A DNA stretch of 25,924 nucleotides from Actinomycetes bacterium. GTDB lineage: Bacteria > Actinomycetota > Actinomycetes > Actinomycetales > Cellulomonadaceae. The notes beneath the pieces are model-generated. The model was not told the DNA's origin and searched no databases. It saw only the letters and a list, made by a program, of their open reading frames with translations. The number at the start of each line of letters is the position of its first letter. Position 1 is the stretch's first letter. Below, piece after piece: positions 13,809 through 21,198 of this stretch. The DNA lies in contig JAJYTJ010000040.1 of assembly GCA_021793115.1 (NCBI GenBank), positions 1 to 25,924 of the forward strand. The letters are read 5' to 3'. The translations under genes were made by a program, and so were the position numbers.

Positions 13809-14825
13809 TCACGGCTCGCGTCGACGCGCCTCCGCGGCAGCCCGCTCGAGACCGCCGTGCTCGAGGCCGGCCAGGCCGCTCGTGCCCTCCCAGACGAGCC
13901 GGCCGCGATGGCGCACGCGGACGTCCAGGGTCGCGCCCAGGTGCTCCAGCGCGCCGGGGACCGCCCGGCGCTCCTCCACCAGGGGCACGGGCAGCACCAG
14001 CGCGTCGCCCGGGTGGCCGTGGCCCACGAGCTCCACGTGCCAGCCGCGGCCGCGGCCGACGAGCACCCAGGTGCCGTCGCTCGTCGTCGCGCGCACCGGG
14101 GACGTCCCAGGGTTGCCGAGGCGCAGCAGCCGCCCGCCGGGCAGCCGGACCACCACGGCCGTGACCGTGGTCCGCAGTGGACCGGCCGACACCTCGCCGC
14201 CGGCGAACGCGACGCAGGCGTCCCGCTCCGCGAACCCCTGCGCCTGCCCCCACCACCACGCGGCAGGGAACCCGTCGGATCCCCAGTTCTTCTCGGCGTA
14301 GACCTGGGCGCCGTCGAACCGCCAGGTCTCGCCGCCGATCGTGGCCGTCCCCGTGGCGCGCCCGCCGAGCAGCCACGGGTGCCAGTACTGGTTCAGGCCG
14401 GGGACCATCTGGAACCAGCTCGACCCGCCGAACGGGCGGCTGCGCGGCCAGGGGTCGAGATCGGCGAGCGTGACGTCGAGGCGGGCATCGGGGCCGAGGT
14501 CCACGAGCATGCGCCGGTCGTCGGCGAAGAACACCGACCCCGCGCGGGCGCCGGGACCACGCCGCCTGGCCTGGGCGTCCATCAGCACGCCCTGCCGCCA
14601 GAACCGCCCCGGATGGGCGCCCAGCCCGACGAGGGCCCACGGCCCGCCGCGGGATCGCTGCACGCCGATCAGGGCCGTCACGACGCGCCGCGCCGCGGGG
14701 TCGGTCAAGCGCCAGAAGTACCCCTCCATCGCCACGCCGTGGCGGGAGGTGAGCGAACCGAAGGGCAGGTCCGCACCGCTCGCGCGGTACCGCTCCGCGA
14801 CCTGCCTCACCGGACGTCCGCGCAT
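13809..14825 (-). CDS. Tocopherol-cyclase-family protein of unknown substrate
   Basis: A 338-residue soluble protein. The blocks NQYWHPWLLGGRATGTATIGG (145-165) and AQVYAEKNWGSDGFPAAWWW (173-192), continuing GQAQGF, match the core of the tocopherol cyclase (VTE1) family, in which a beta-barrel-like fold binds a prenylated quinol. The opening VAERYRASGADLPFG and HGVAMEGYFWRLTDP looks like the usual N-terminus of bacterial members. The ATG at 14823-14825 is chosen for that reason; the reading frame stays open further upstream but does not look coding. Actinobacteria are not known to make tocopherol, so the real substrate may be another prenyl quinone, a terpenoid or a carotenoid; none is proven. 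It lies convergent to the ABC genes. Family is fairly sure, function open. Confidence 0.72.
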   Translation of the reverse strand: MRGRPVRQVAERYRASGADLPFGSLTSRHGVAMEGYFWRLTDPAARRVVTALIGVQRSRGGPWALVGLGAHPGRFWRQGVLMDAQARRRGPGARAGSVFFADDRRMLVDLGPDARLDVTLADLDPWPRSRPFGGSSWFQMVPGLNQYWHPWLLGGRATGTATIGGETWRFDGAQVYAEKNWGSDGFPAAWWWGQAQGFAERDACVAFAGGEVSAGPLRTTVTAVVVRLPGGRLLRLGNPGTSPVRATTSDGTWVLVGRGRGWHVELVGHGHPGDALVLPVPLVEERRAVPGALEHLGATLDVRVRHRGRLVWEGTSGLAGLEHGGLERAAAEARRREP

Positions 14826-14829
14826 CGGG

Positions 14830-14958
14830 TCATGCGGCAGTCTCACCGACGCGGGCCGGCGGCGCCCGGTGGAGCTCGAGGTCGCTGCCGGCGTACGACT
14901 GGATGAATCTCTTGTCGGCCAGCGGGAAGGCCGGGACGATCGTGTCCGCCAGAGCCAC
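14830..14958 (-). CDS. Possible 42-residue protein or gene remnant upstream of the tocopherol-cyclase-like gene
   Basis: From a GTG at 14956-14958 a frame reads VALADTIVPAFPLADKRFIQ and continues SYAGSDLELHRAPPARVGETAA to a TGA four bases before the next ATG. Third positions are mostly G or C, as in real genes here, but a few codons (AGA, ACT, GGT) are rare in this window. I recognise no family. It may be a small coupled peptide, the decayed tail of a lost gene, or chance. Confidence 0.25.
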   Translation of the reverse strand: MALADTIVPAFPLADKRFIQSYAGSDLELHRAPPARVGETAA

Positions 14959-15003
14959 CGGCAACGCCCGCCGGGTGAATGAGGATGGTCGATCAGTTGC
15001 CCA

Positions 15004-15180
15004 CGGCGGGATGCGGCGCCCCGCCCCGGCTCCCGCCGGGTCGCCGACGGACGCCGCCCGACCGGTGCGGCACTGACGCGAGTGTGACGCGCATCGGGCG
15101 CGTCGGGGGCGGTCTCGGTCTCGCGTGTCCGCCTGCTGGGCGCACACCAGGCGGACGCCGCGGAGAAGTACTCCTCCGCG
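15004..15180. repeat. Cluster of inverted repeats (hairpins)
   Basis: Read in order: CGGCGGGA (15004-15011) pairs with 15031-15038. An imperfect CCGGGTCG/CGACCGG pair lies at about 15037-15066. GACGCGC (15086-15092) pairs with 15098-15104 around a 5-base loop. GTCCGCCTG (15127-15135) pairs with CAGGCGGAC (15148-15156). Finally, a 22-bp near-palindrome covers 15159-15180 with AGTACT at its centre and one mismatched pair. The arms are seen directly; whether this is RNA structure, operators or chance in GC-rich DNA is open. Confidence 0.5.
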
Positions 15181-15334
15181 CGCGCCAAGGCGAGCAGTCC
15201 GCCTGCCGACGGCACCGGACGGTGACGCCCTCACCGCCGACGGCCTCAGTCTCGCCAGCGAGCCGAAGACGTGCAGGCACCCGCGAGGGGGGGCGGTGCC
15301 CGGACTCACGGCCGGGACGGGAAGCCTTCTCGGG

Positions 15335-16336
15335 TCAGCGGTCGCCGCCGGCCGCGGAGCGGAGCAGCCTCCTCGCCGCGTCATCGACCAGGGCCCGGAG
15401 CTCGTCGGGCCTCTCGATCACCACCTCGCAGCCCAGGGCCGCGATGACGCCCGGGAGCCAGTCCAAGCTCTCGGCATGGATGTCGGCCCGGTGCCACGGG
15501 AGCAGGTCATCGGGCGCCGTGCCCACCGCGGGGTCCAGCCGCTCGAGCCGAGCCACGCCGGGCGGCAGGTGCGCGCGGATGTGCTGCTCGGTCTCGCGGA
15601 TGCGCAGCACCACGGTCCACCGGTAGTCGGCCTCGGCGAAGCGCTCCTCGAGTCGCGCCGCCATGTCGTGCTGCTCCGGCCGAGCGAACGTCTCACGGAG
15701 CGCGCGTGCGGTCTCCACCCGGTCGACGCGGAACGTGCGCTCCTGCTGCCGGTCCGTGTCGAACGCCACGAGGTACCAGCGCCCCGCGCGCGCGACGAGG
15801 CCGTAGGGGTGGACCGTCCGCCGGGACGGGACGTCCTCGCGGTCGCGGTAGCGCAGGTCGACGACCCGCCGCAGGGCGACCGCCTCGGCCAGGGTCAGCA
15901 TCACCGCGGGGTCGGTGTCGACGCCCTCCGGCCGAACGCCCCCCATCGCGGCGAGGGCGGCGTCGACGCGCCGGGCGTCGTCCGCCGGCAACGCTCGCGT
16001 GATCTTGGCCAGTGCGGTCTGCCCCGCGACGTCGGCCCGCCCGGAGGTCGCGTGCCCGCGGGACAGCCCGAGGAAGACCGCGACCGCCTCCTCGCTCGTG
16101 AACATGAGGGGCAGCACGCGCCGGCCCGGCGCGAGCCGGTACCCGCCGTAGCGCCCGCGCAGCGACTCCACGGGCAGGCCGATCTCGACGAGCCGGCGCA
16201 CGTCCCGGCGCACCGTCCGCTCGTCGACGCCGAGCCCTTCGGCCAGCTCCCCCACCGTGCGCACGTGCGCGGACTGGAGGAGCTCCAGCAGCTCCAGCGC
16301 TCGCGCGGTCCCGTCGGCCACAGCTGATCCTGGCAT
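15335..16336 (-). CDS. YafY-type transcriptional regulator with HTH and WYL domains
   Basis: A 333-residue cytoplasmic regulator. The N-terminal helix-turn-helix runs through RTVGELAEGLGVDERTVRRD (26-45) and RRLVEIGLPVESLRGRYGGYRLAPG, the usual start of the YafY group. The WYL ligand-sensing domain follows, with LRYRDREDVPSRRTVHPYGL (161-180) and GRWYLVAFDTDRQQERTFRV (185-204; WYL at 187-189), then a C-terminal extension domain. The ATG at 16334-16336 matches the start of such proteins, which begin just before the HTH. It is divergent from a VOC protein gene, a common pairing for this regulator type, and a 9-bp-arm palindrome overlaps its start codon, suggesting self-control. Ligand unknown. 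Confidence 0.88.
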   Translation of the reverse strand: MPGSAVADGTARALELLELLQSAHVRTVGELAEGLGVDERTVRRDVRRLVEIGLPVESLRGRYGGYRLAPGRRVLPLMFTSEEAVAVFLGLSRGHATSGRADVAGQTALAKITRALPADDARRVDAALAAMGGVRPEGVDTDPAVMLTLAEAVALRRVVDLRYRDREDVPSRRTVHPYGLVARAGRWYLVAFDTDRQQERTFRVDRVETARALRETFARPEQHDMAARLEERFAEADYRWTVVLRIRETEQHIRAHLPPGVARLERLDPAVGTAPDDLLPWHRADIHAESLDWLPGVIAALGCEVVIERPDELRALVDDAARRLLRSAAGGDR

Positions 16337-16359
16337 ACCGGGCGGTTTCGGCCCGGTAT
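16335..16359. promoter_or_regulatory. Palindrome over the WYL-regulator start codon
   Basis: Perfect arms ATACCGGGC (16335-16343) and GCCCGGTAT (16351-16359) around GGTTTCG. The left arm includes part of the regulator's start codon, and the site lies 61-86 bp upstream of the divergent VOC gene. It is a natural operator for a dimeric regulator acting on both genes. A hairpin in the regulator's mRNA that hides its start is the other reading. Function inferred. Confidence 0.5.
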
Positions 16360-16420
16360 CGCTCGTACGGTCCTGGCGTGGCCTCCTCCCGGCCACGGAC
16401 ACCGGCACGAGGAGCACGCC

Positions 16421-16828
16421 ATGCAGCTGACCGCCACCCGCATCATCACCGACGACGTCGACAGGCTGGTCGCGTTCTACGAGAGGGCGACCGGGATCGA
16501 CGCCACCCGGCTCCACCCCTTGTTCGCGGAGCTGCGCACACCGCGCGGGACGCTGGCCATCGCGAGCTCGACCACCGTGCCGCTGCTCGGCCCCGACGCC
16601 GCGGAGGCCGCCGCGAACCGCAGCGTCATCCTGGACTTCCTCGTCGACGACGTCGACGCGACGTATGTAGCCCTCCGGGACGTGGTCCAGGTGTTCGTCA
16701 ACGAGCCGACGGACATGCCGTGGGGGAACCGTTCCCTCCTGGTCCGAGACCCGGACGGCAACCTCATCAACTTCTTCGCGCCGATCGACCCCGCCCGCGC
16801 AGGACAGAGCACCGGGCTCACACGGTGA
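16421..16828 (+). CDS. VOC-superfamily (glyoxalase/bleomycin-resistance fold) protein
   Basis: A 135-residue protein with the paired beta-alpha-beta modules of the VOC fold. It begins MQLTATRIITDDVDRLVAFY with ERATGI after it, a typical first module, and ends RSLLVRDPDGNLINFFAP, the typical closing strand. The glutamate that binds metal in glyoxalase I (in the form NLIEFF) is asparagine here, so it may bind a small molecule without a metal. A ribosome site GAGGAG lies just upstream of the ATG. It diverges from the WYL regulator, which probably controls it. The substrate is not known; the annotation as a fold is firm, as an enzyme it is not. Confidence 0.82.
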   Translation: MQLTATRIITDDVDRLVAFYERATGIDATRLHPLFAELRTPRGTLAIASSTTVPLLGPDAAEAAANRSVILDFLVDDVDATYVALRDVVQVFVNEPTDMPWGNRSLLVRDPDGNLINFFAPIDPARAGQSTGLTR

Positions 16829-16852
16829 ACCGAAACTCCACGGGGTGTCGCT

Positions 16853-17626
16853 TCAGGCCAGGTCTTCGAACGACTCCTCACCAGGCCGCCAGACCATCCA
16901 GGCACGGTCTTCGAAGCCGCCGAGCATGGCGATCTCCGGACCCACCAGTTCACCGGGTGTCGGGTGCAGCACCAACCGGCCCGAGGCGAAGGAGATCACG
17001 ATGCCCACACCGGTCCGCTCTACCGTGTCGGTGACCTCCTCCGGGATGAAGGCCCGCAGAGCGTCCCCGTAGCCCGGGTCGGGCTCGGCGATCAGGACAC
17101 CACCGCGCTCCACCTTCGGACATACGGCGCAGGTGAGCGCGACATGGTCGCGGCCACTCTGCGGATCACCGTCGAACCAGAGGATGACGTAGTCCATGGA
17201 GAACACGACCGCGTTGAGTCGCCTGCCCACCAGGCGGTCGAGCAGTTCGTTCGGCACGTAACCCAGCCCCATCGTGCAGCTCCTCACCCTCCGGCAGCCG
17301 AGCCGCCCGAACTGGAAGGCCGCGAGTGCCGCAGGGCTGACTCCCGGCTCGCTGTGGCTCTTGTTCCCGTTGTACACGACCGCGACCAGGATCAACCCCA
17401 GCAGGACGATGGCCAGGATGACCACGGCCCACAGACCGACCCGCGACTCCCTCGGCGGCCTTCTGCGACGCGCGGCGGATGTGCCGGCGTGAGCCAGCGA
17501 AGGCGTTCGGGCTGGCAGCGTCGGCTGGTCTTGCACCCTGTCCGACCACCCGGCGCCGTCCCACCAACGGACGACGCCGTCGTCGTCGGGGTACCAGCCT
17601 GGAGGCCCAATCGGGGCGCCGCCCAT
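16853..17626 (-). CDS. DUF2510 membrane protein of unknown function
   Basis: A 257-residue protein. The N-terminus PPGWYPDDDGVVRWWDGAGWSDR (8-30) is a DUF2510 domain, a short Trp-rich module common in actinobacterial membrane proteins. A low-complexity, Arg-rich linker follows, then one transmembrane segment (VGLWAVVILAIVLLGLILVA, 63-82). The remaining 170 residues, probably outside the membrane, contain four cysteines (111, 117, 166, 169; the last two as CAVC) that could form disulfides. The end reads MLGGFEDRAWMVWRPG then EESFEDLA. I do not recognise the C-terminal domain. The start ATG at 17624-17626 precedes the domain directly, with only a weak ribosome site. It converges with the VOC gene, 24 bp apart. 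Slightly lower GC than its neighbours suggests a more recent or less constrained gene. Confidence 0.72.
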   Translation of the reverse strand: MGGAPIGPPGWYPDDDGVVRWWDGAGWSDRVQDQPTLPARTPSLAHAGTSAARRRRPPRESRVGLWAVVILAIVLLGLILVAVVYNGNKSHSEPGVSPAALAAFQFGRLGCRRVRSCTMGLGYVPNELLDRLVGRRLNAVVFSMDYVILWFDGDPQSGRDHVALTCAVCPKVERGGVLIAEPDPGYGDALRAFIPEEVTDTVERTGVGIVISFASGRLVLHPTPGELVGPEIAMLGGFEDRAWMVWRPGEESFEDLA

Positions 17627-17794
17627 CGCTGATCCATTCCGTCGTCAAGGAACGATGTGCTGCGAGGTTCGCTCGCCGCAGCGTAGCGACCTGTCTCTCC
17701 CGCGCTGGGGCACTTCGGAGGCGGCTTCCGACGGTCGTGAGGCGGCGCTCACCGGCGGGCAGACACCGCCACACAGGGTTTCGAGGAATCTGGG

Positions 17795-18886
17795 CTACTT
17801 CTGGTTGCCAGATGTTGCCTGGAACCGGAACTCCACCACGTCGCCGTCGGCCATGACGTAGTCCTTGCCCTCGATGCGGGCCTTGCCCGCGGCGCGCACG
17901 GCGGCCACCGTGCCGGCCTCGACGAGGTCGGCGTACGAGATGACCTCGGCCTTGATGAAGCCCTTCTGGAAGTCGGTGTGGATCACGCCGGCCGCCTGGG
18001 GGGCGGTCCAGCCCTGGTGGATGGTCCAGGCGCGGGACTCCTTGGGGCCGGCGGTGAGGTAGGTCTGCAGGCCGAGCGTGTGGAAGCCCACACGAGCGAG
18101 CTGGTCCAGCCCGGACTCCTCCTGGCCGTTCTCGGCGAGCATCTCGCGGGCCTCGTCGGGCGCCAGCTCGACGAGCTCGGACTCGAACTTGGCGTCGAGG
18201 AAGATCGCGTCCGCCGGGGCCACCGCCGCCCGCAGCGACGCCTGCATCGCGGCGTCGGCCAGGCCGGCGTCGTCGGTGTTGAACACGTAGATGAACGGCT
18301 TCGTCGTGAGCAGGAAGAAGGGCGCCAGCGCCTCGAGGTCCACGCCCGAGCCGTGCAGCACCTTCCCCTCCGACAGGACCGCCTGCGCGGCCTGCGCCGC
18401 GGCGAGCTCGGCTGCGTCCGCCTTCTTGGCCCGCACCTCCTTCTCCAGGCGCGGCACCACCTTCTCCAGCGTCTGCAGGTCCGCGAGCGCCAGCTCGGTG
18501 TGGATGGTCTCGATGTCGTCCAGCGGGTCCACGCGCCCGGTGACGTGCACCACGTCCGGGTCGGCGAAGGCCCTGGTCACCACGCAGATCGCGTCGGCCT
18601 CGCGGATGTTGGCGAGGAACTTGTTGCCCAGCCCCTCGCCCTCCGAGGCGCCCTTGACGATGCCCGCGATGTCGACGAACGACACCGTGGCGGGCACGAT
18701 GCGCTCGGAGTCGAACAGCTGCGCCAGCACGCCGAGCCGCTCGTCGGGCAGCGGCACCACACCCACGTTGGGCTCGATCGTCGCGAACGGGTAGTTCGCC
18801 GCCAGCACCTGGGCCCGGGTCAGCGCGTTGAAGAGAGTCGACTTGCCGACGTTGGGGAGCCCGACGATGCCGATGGTGAGAGCCAC
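17795..18886 (-). CDS. ychF: Redox-responsive P-loop ATPase YchF (Obg-related, OLA1 family)
   Basis: A 363-residue protein, the exact usual length. It has the P-loop GLPNVGKST (9-17), DIAGIVKGASEGEGLGNKFL, a helical coiled-coil insertion (about 130-200, many Glu/Lys/Ala), VFNTDDA in place of the NKxD guanine-specificity motif, which fits ATP rather than GTP preference in this family, and a C-terminal TGS domain ending EFRFQATSG. It associates with ribosomes and stress responses in other bacteria. The start is GTG at 18884-18886 with no ribosome site but TAGACT eight bases upstream. It is divergent from dedA. Confidence 0.96.
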   Translation of the reverse strand: MALTIGIVGLPNVGKSTLFNALTRAQVLAANYPFATIEPNVGVVPLPDERLGVLAQLFDSERIVPATVSFVDIAGIVKGASEGEGLGNKFLANIREADAICVVTRAFADPDVVHVTGRVDPLDDIETIHTELALADLQTLEKVVPRLEKEVRAKKADAAELAAAQAAQAVLSEGKVLHGSGVDLEALAPFFLLTTKPFIYVFNTDDAGLADAAMQASLRAAVAPADAIFLDAKFESELVELAPDEAREMLAENGQEESGLDQLARVGFHTLGLQTYLTAGPKESRAWTIHQGWTAPQAAGVIHTDFQKGFIKAEVISYADLVEAGTVAAVRAAGKARIEGKDYVMADGDVVEFRFQATSGNQK

Positions 18887-18894
18887 GGCCGACG

Positions 18895-18900
18895 AGTCTA
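18895..18900 (-). promoter_or_regulatory. Putative -10 box of ychF (near-leaderless)
   Basis: TAGACT on the minus strand lies eight bases before the GTG of ychF, so the transcript would begin within a base or two of the start codon. No Shine-Dalgarno is present. The same hexamer stands six bases before ispH. Confidence 0.45.
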
Positions 18901-18967
18901 CGGGCGGCCGGTCCCCCGGCCGGTGCCCGCCCGCCGCCGCCCACAGGGCCGTGGCACGAGCGTCGGC

Positions 18968-18973
18968 TAGCGT
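18968..18973 (+). promoter_or_regulatory. Putative leaderless -10 box of dedA
   Basis: TAGCGT followed by six bases (CAGCCC) and the ATG at 18980 fits a leaderless start. No ribosome site is visible. It is identical in hexamer and spacing to the crtR start region. Confidence 0.45.
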
Positions 18974-18979
18974 CAGCCC

Positions 18980-19642
18980 ATGACCGCGTTCCTCGACCAG
19001 GTGCTGAACGCCGCCCCGTGGGTGGTGTTCGTCGTCGTCGGGCTCGTGGTCTTCGCGGAGGACGCGATCTTCGTCGGCTTCGTGCTGCCCGGGGAGACCG
19101 CCGCCATCCTCGGCGGCGTCGCCGCCCACCGCGGGCACGTGCCGCTGTGGGGCGTCATCGTCGTGGTGATCCTCGCGGCGATCGTCGGCGACAGCGTCGG
19201 GTACGAGGTGGGGCGCCACGTCGGCCCCCGCATGCTCGCCTCGCCCCGGCTCGACGGGCGCCGCGAGCGGCTCGACCGGGCGCAGGACCTGCTGGCGCGC
19301 CGGGGCGGCTGGGCCGTGCTGCTGGGGCGGTGGGTGGCGTTCTTCCGGGCCGTCATGCCGGCGCTGGCGGGGTCCGTGCGGATGCCGTACCCGCGGTTCC
19401 TCGTGTTCAACGCCACCGGCGGCGCCGTCTGGGGCGCCGTGGTCGTCACCGTCGGGTACCTCGCGGGTGCCTCCTACCAGGCGGTGGAGAAGGCGATCGG
19501 CCGCGACGGCGCGCTGGTGGTCGCCGGCGTCGTCGTCCTTGCGCTCGTCGTCTGGCAGGTCCGCCGGCACCGGGCCGAGCGGGACCCGGCGCCGGCCGCG
19601 GCCGCACCCGACGAGGTCGACGACGCCGACCAGGCCGACTAG
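18980..19642 (+). CDS. DedA-family membrane protein (VTT domain)
   Basis: A 220-residue inner-membrane protein of the DedA/Tvp38 family, whose members are linked to flipping of phospholipid or undecaprenyl-phosphate carriers and to envelope homeostasis. Visible hallmarks are the acidic FAEDAIF (25-31), VLPGETAAILGG (35-46), GDSVGYEVGR (70-79) and the signature GRWVAFFRAVMPALAGSVRM (116-135) with Arg123 and Pro127. The C-terminus is a short charged Ala/Asp-rich tail. The ATG at 18980 is the only suitable start and lacks a ribosome site. The stop codon overlaps that of the convergent ABC permease within CTAG. Exact lipid substrate unknown. Confidence 0.92.
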   Translation: MTAFLDQVLNAAPWVVFVVVGLVVFAEDAIFVGFVLPGETAAILGGVAAHRGHVPLWGVIVVVILAAIVGDSVGYEVGRHVGPRMLASPRLDGRRERLDRAQDLLARRGGWAVLLGRWVAFFRAVMPALAGSVRMPYPRFLVFNATGGAVWGAVVVTVGYLAGASYQAVEKAIGRDGALVVAGVVVLALVVWQVRRHRAERDPAPAAAAPDEVDDADQAD

Positions 19643-21198
19643 GTCATCGCCAGGAGGCGGCGCAGCAGGTCGGGCCCCGTCCGGTCGAGCAGCCGGCCGC
19701 CGAGCCACGCCCCCAGGGCGAGCACCCCGGCGCCGAGCACCGGCCCGACGACGAGCGCGGCCCACCCCGCGGCCGGGTGGCCGCCGACCGCGACCGCCGT
19801 GAGCACCGTCACCGGCGAGGCCAGCGCGCCGACGAGCGCCCAGCCGCCGATCTGGGTGAGGAACGCAGGGAGCGTCGCGCCCTGGCGCAGCGAGAACGGG
19901 CTGTCCCCCGGCTGGCGCACCGGGTACACGACGAGCGCCGACGCGACCGACGCGACCCCGAGCGCGCAGCCCGCCATGCCCAGGCCGCAGCCGACGAGCG
20001 CGGGGATCAGCGCCGGCCGGTGCGACAGCAACCCGCTGACCACCGAGAGCACCACCACCACGACCACCGCGATCGACCCCGCCGCCAGCGCCCGGCCCCA
20101 CCGGTCGGCGGCGCCCCGCAGCGGGGAGGCCACGTGCAGCCAGAACGCCGACCCGTCGTAGGCGACGTCGGCCGAGATGGCCCACCCCATGAGGAACCCC
20201 GACAGCGGCGCGGCCACCACCACCATCGACCCACCGGGGTCCACCAGCGCGAAGACGATGGGCAGCACCGGCACCAGCACCACGGCCATCGCGTAGCGCG
20301 GGTCGCGCGCCCAGTAGGTGAGGCAGCGCGCGTAGACGGCGCCGAGCGGCGTGGCCGGCACCCGGCCGACGAGGCCCAGGCCACGGTCCCGCCGCTTCGT
20401 CGTCTCCCGCAGCGGCTCGACGAGCGCGCGGCGCAGGCTGCGGTCCCACGCGAACGCCGCCACCGCGACCGTGGCGAGCGCGACGAGCAGCCGACCCGCG
20501 GCCTGCCCCCACCTGCCCGCGGCGACGTCGGGTGCGAGGGCCCACGCGGCGCCCAGCGGCGTCCAGGCGACGACGCGCACCACGGGCGTGACGTCCACGT
20601 CCTTGAGCGAGTAGCCCGCCGGGACGAGCCTCGTGAGCAGCGGGCCCGCCAGCACGAGCGGCACGACGACGAGCGCGATGCCCGCCTCGCGCACGCGGCG
20701 CCTGACGACGATGCGCGAGAGGGCGCCCGTGAGCGCGCGCGACCCGAGCACGCACGTGAGCGTGGCGAGGACCGCGCCGACGACCGCTGCGGCCAGGGCC
20801 GCCGGCTCGCGCCACCACAGCACGCTCGAGCCGAGGGCACCCAGCAGGGTGAGCACGCCGGGCACGCCGAGCAGGCCGGTGATCGTGAGGCCGACGAGCA
20901 GCCGCGCGCGCGGGATGGGGAACGGCGCGAAGCGCGCCGGGTCCATGGTCTGGTCCAGGCCGAACGCGACGAGGGGCACCAGCCACCACACCAGCACCAG
21001 CCCCGCGCCGGCCAGGACGCCCGTCATCTCGCGCAGCTGGTAGGCCTGCGTGGAGACGTAGCCGAGGGCCGCGAGCGACCCGACCAGCACGCCGAGGCCG
21101 TACAGGGCACCGAGGACGAACCCGACGAGCACCCAGGCGCTGCGCCGCAGCCCGTTGGCCGTGAGGGTCAGCTTGAGGCGGACGAGGTGCGCAACCAC
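19639..21198 (-). CDS. ABC-2-type transporter permease, large (exporter)
   Basis: A 519-residue integral membrane protein with about twelve hydrophobic segments and few charged loops. It opens VVAHLVRLKLTLTANGLRRS, a start seen in large ABC-2-like actinobacterial exporters of unknown cargo. A cytoplasmic stretch near the middle reads EPLRETTKRRDRGLGLVGRV. The GTG at 21196-21198 is chosen from this N-terminus; it overlaps the ATPase gene by 31 nt. It is the membrane half of the transporter whose ATPase lies just upstream. Its stop is shared with dedA in CTAG, so the two convergent genes have no room for a terminator between them. Cargo cannot be deduced. Confidence 0.82.
   Translation of the reverse strand: MVAHLVRLKLTLTANGLRRSAWVLVGFVLGALYGLGVLVGSLAALGYVSTQAYQLREMTGVLAGAGLVLVWWLVPLVAFGLDQTMDPARFAPFPIPRARLLVGLTITGLLGVPGVLTLLGALGSSVLWWREPAALAAAVVGAVLATLTCVLGSRALTGALSRIVVRRRVREAGIALVVVPLVLAGPLLTRLVPAGYSLKDVDVTPVVRVVAWTPLGAAWALAPDVAAGRWGQAAGRLLVALATVAVAAFAWDRSLRRALVEPLRETTKRRDRGLGLVGRVPATPLGAVYARCLTYWARDPRYAMAVVLVPVLPIVFALVDPGGSMVVVAAPLSGFLMGWAISADVAYDGSAFWLHVASPLRGAADRWGRALAAGSIAVVVVVVLSVVSGLLSHRPALIPALVGCGLGMAGCALGVASVASALVVYPVRQPGDSPFSLRQGATLPAFLTQIGGWALVGALASPVTVLTAVAVGGHPAAGWAALVVGPVLGAGVLALGAWLGGRLLDRTGPDLLRRLLAMT

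Larger units (their letters stand above)
14826..15334. other. About 500 bp without a clear gene, rich in hairpins
   Basis: No reading frame here has a recognisable domain. Its minus-strand frames continue open from both neighbours but lose coding character. The central part (15004-15180) holds several inverted repeats in a row, listed separately. GTCCGCCTGC occurs twice (from 15127 and about 15198) and TGACGCG twice (15074-15092). The part nearest the tocopherol-cyclase-like gene has a short frame with coding-like codon use. The stretch may contain the upstream region of that gene, a structured RNA, or gene remnants. Confidence 0.5.

Noticed and set aside
15159..15180. The 22-bp palindrome as part of a coding frame (AEEYFSA on the minus strand)
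   Set aside because: The surrounding frame lacks coding character and any recognisable family, so the symmetry is better treated as a DNA or RNA feature.
15004..15210. CRISPR array in the repeat-rich gap
   Set aside because: Repeats are short inverted stems of differing sequence without regular spacers, and no cas genes are present.
13809..15215. N-terminally extended form of the tocopherol-cyclase-like protein (468 residues)
   Set aside because: The extra 130 residues have no domain, poor coding character and cross the hairpin cluster; the family N-terminus fits the ATG at 14825.
18905..18922. CGGCCGG/CCGGCCG hairpin between ychF and dedA as a terminator
   Set aside because: The genes diverge, so no transcript ends here; a 7-bp GC-only palindrome is common by chance in this DNA.
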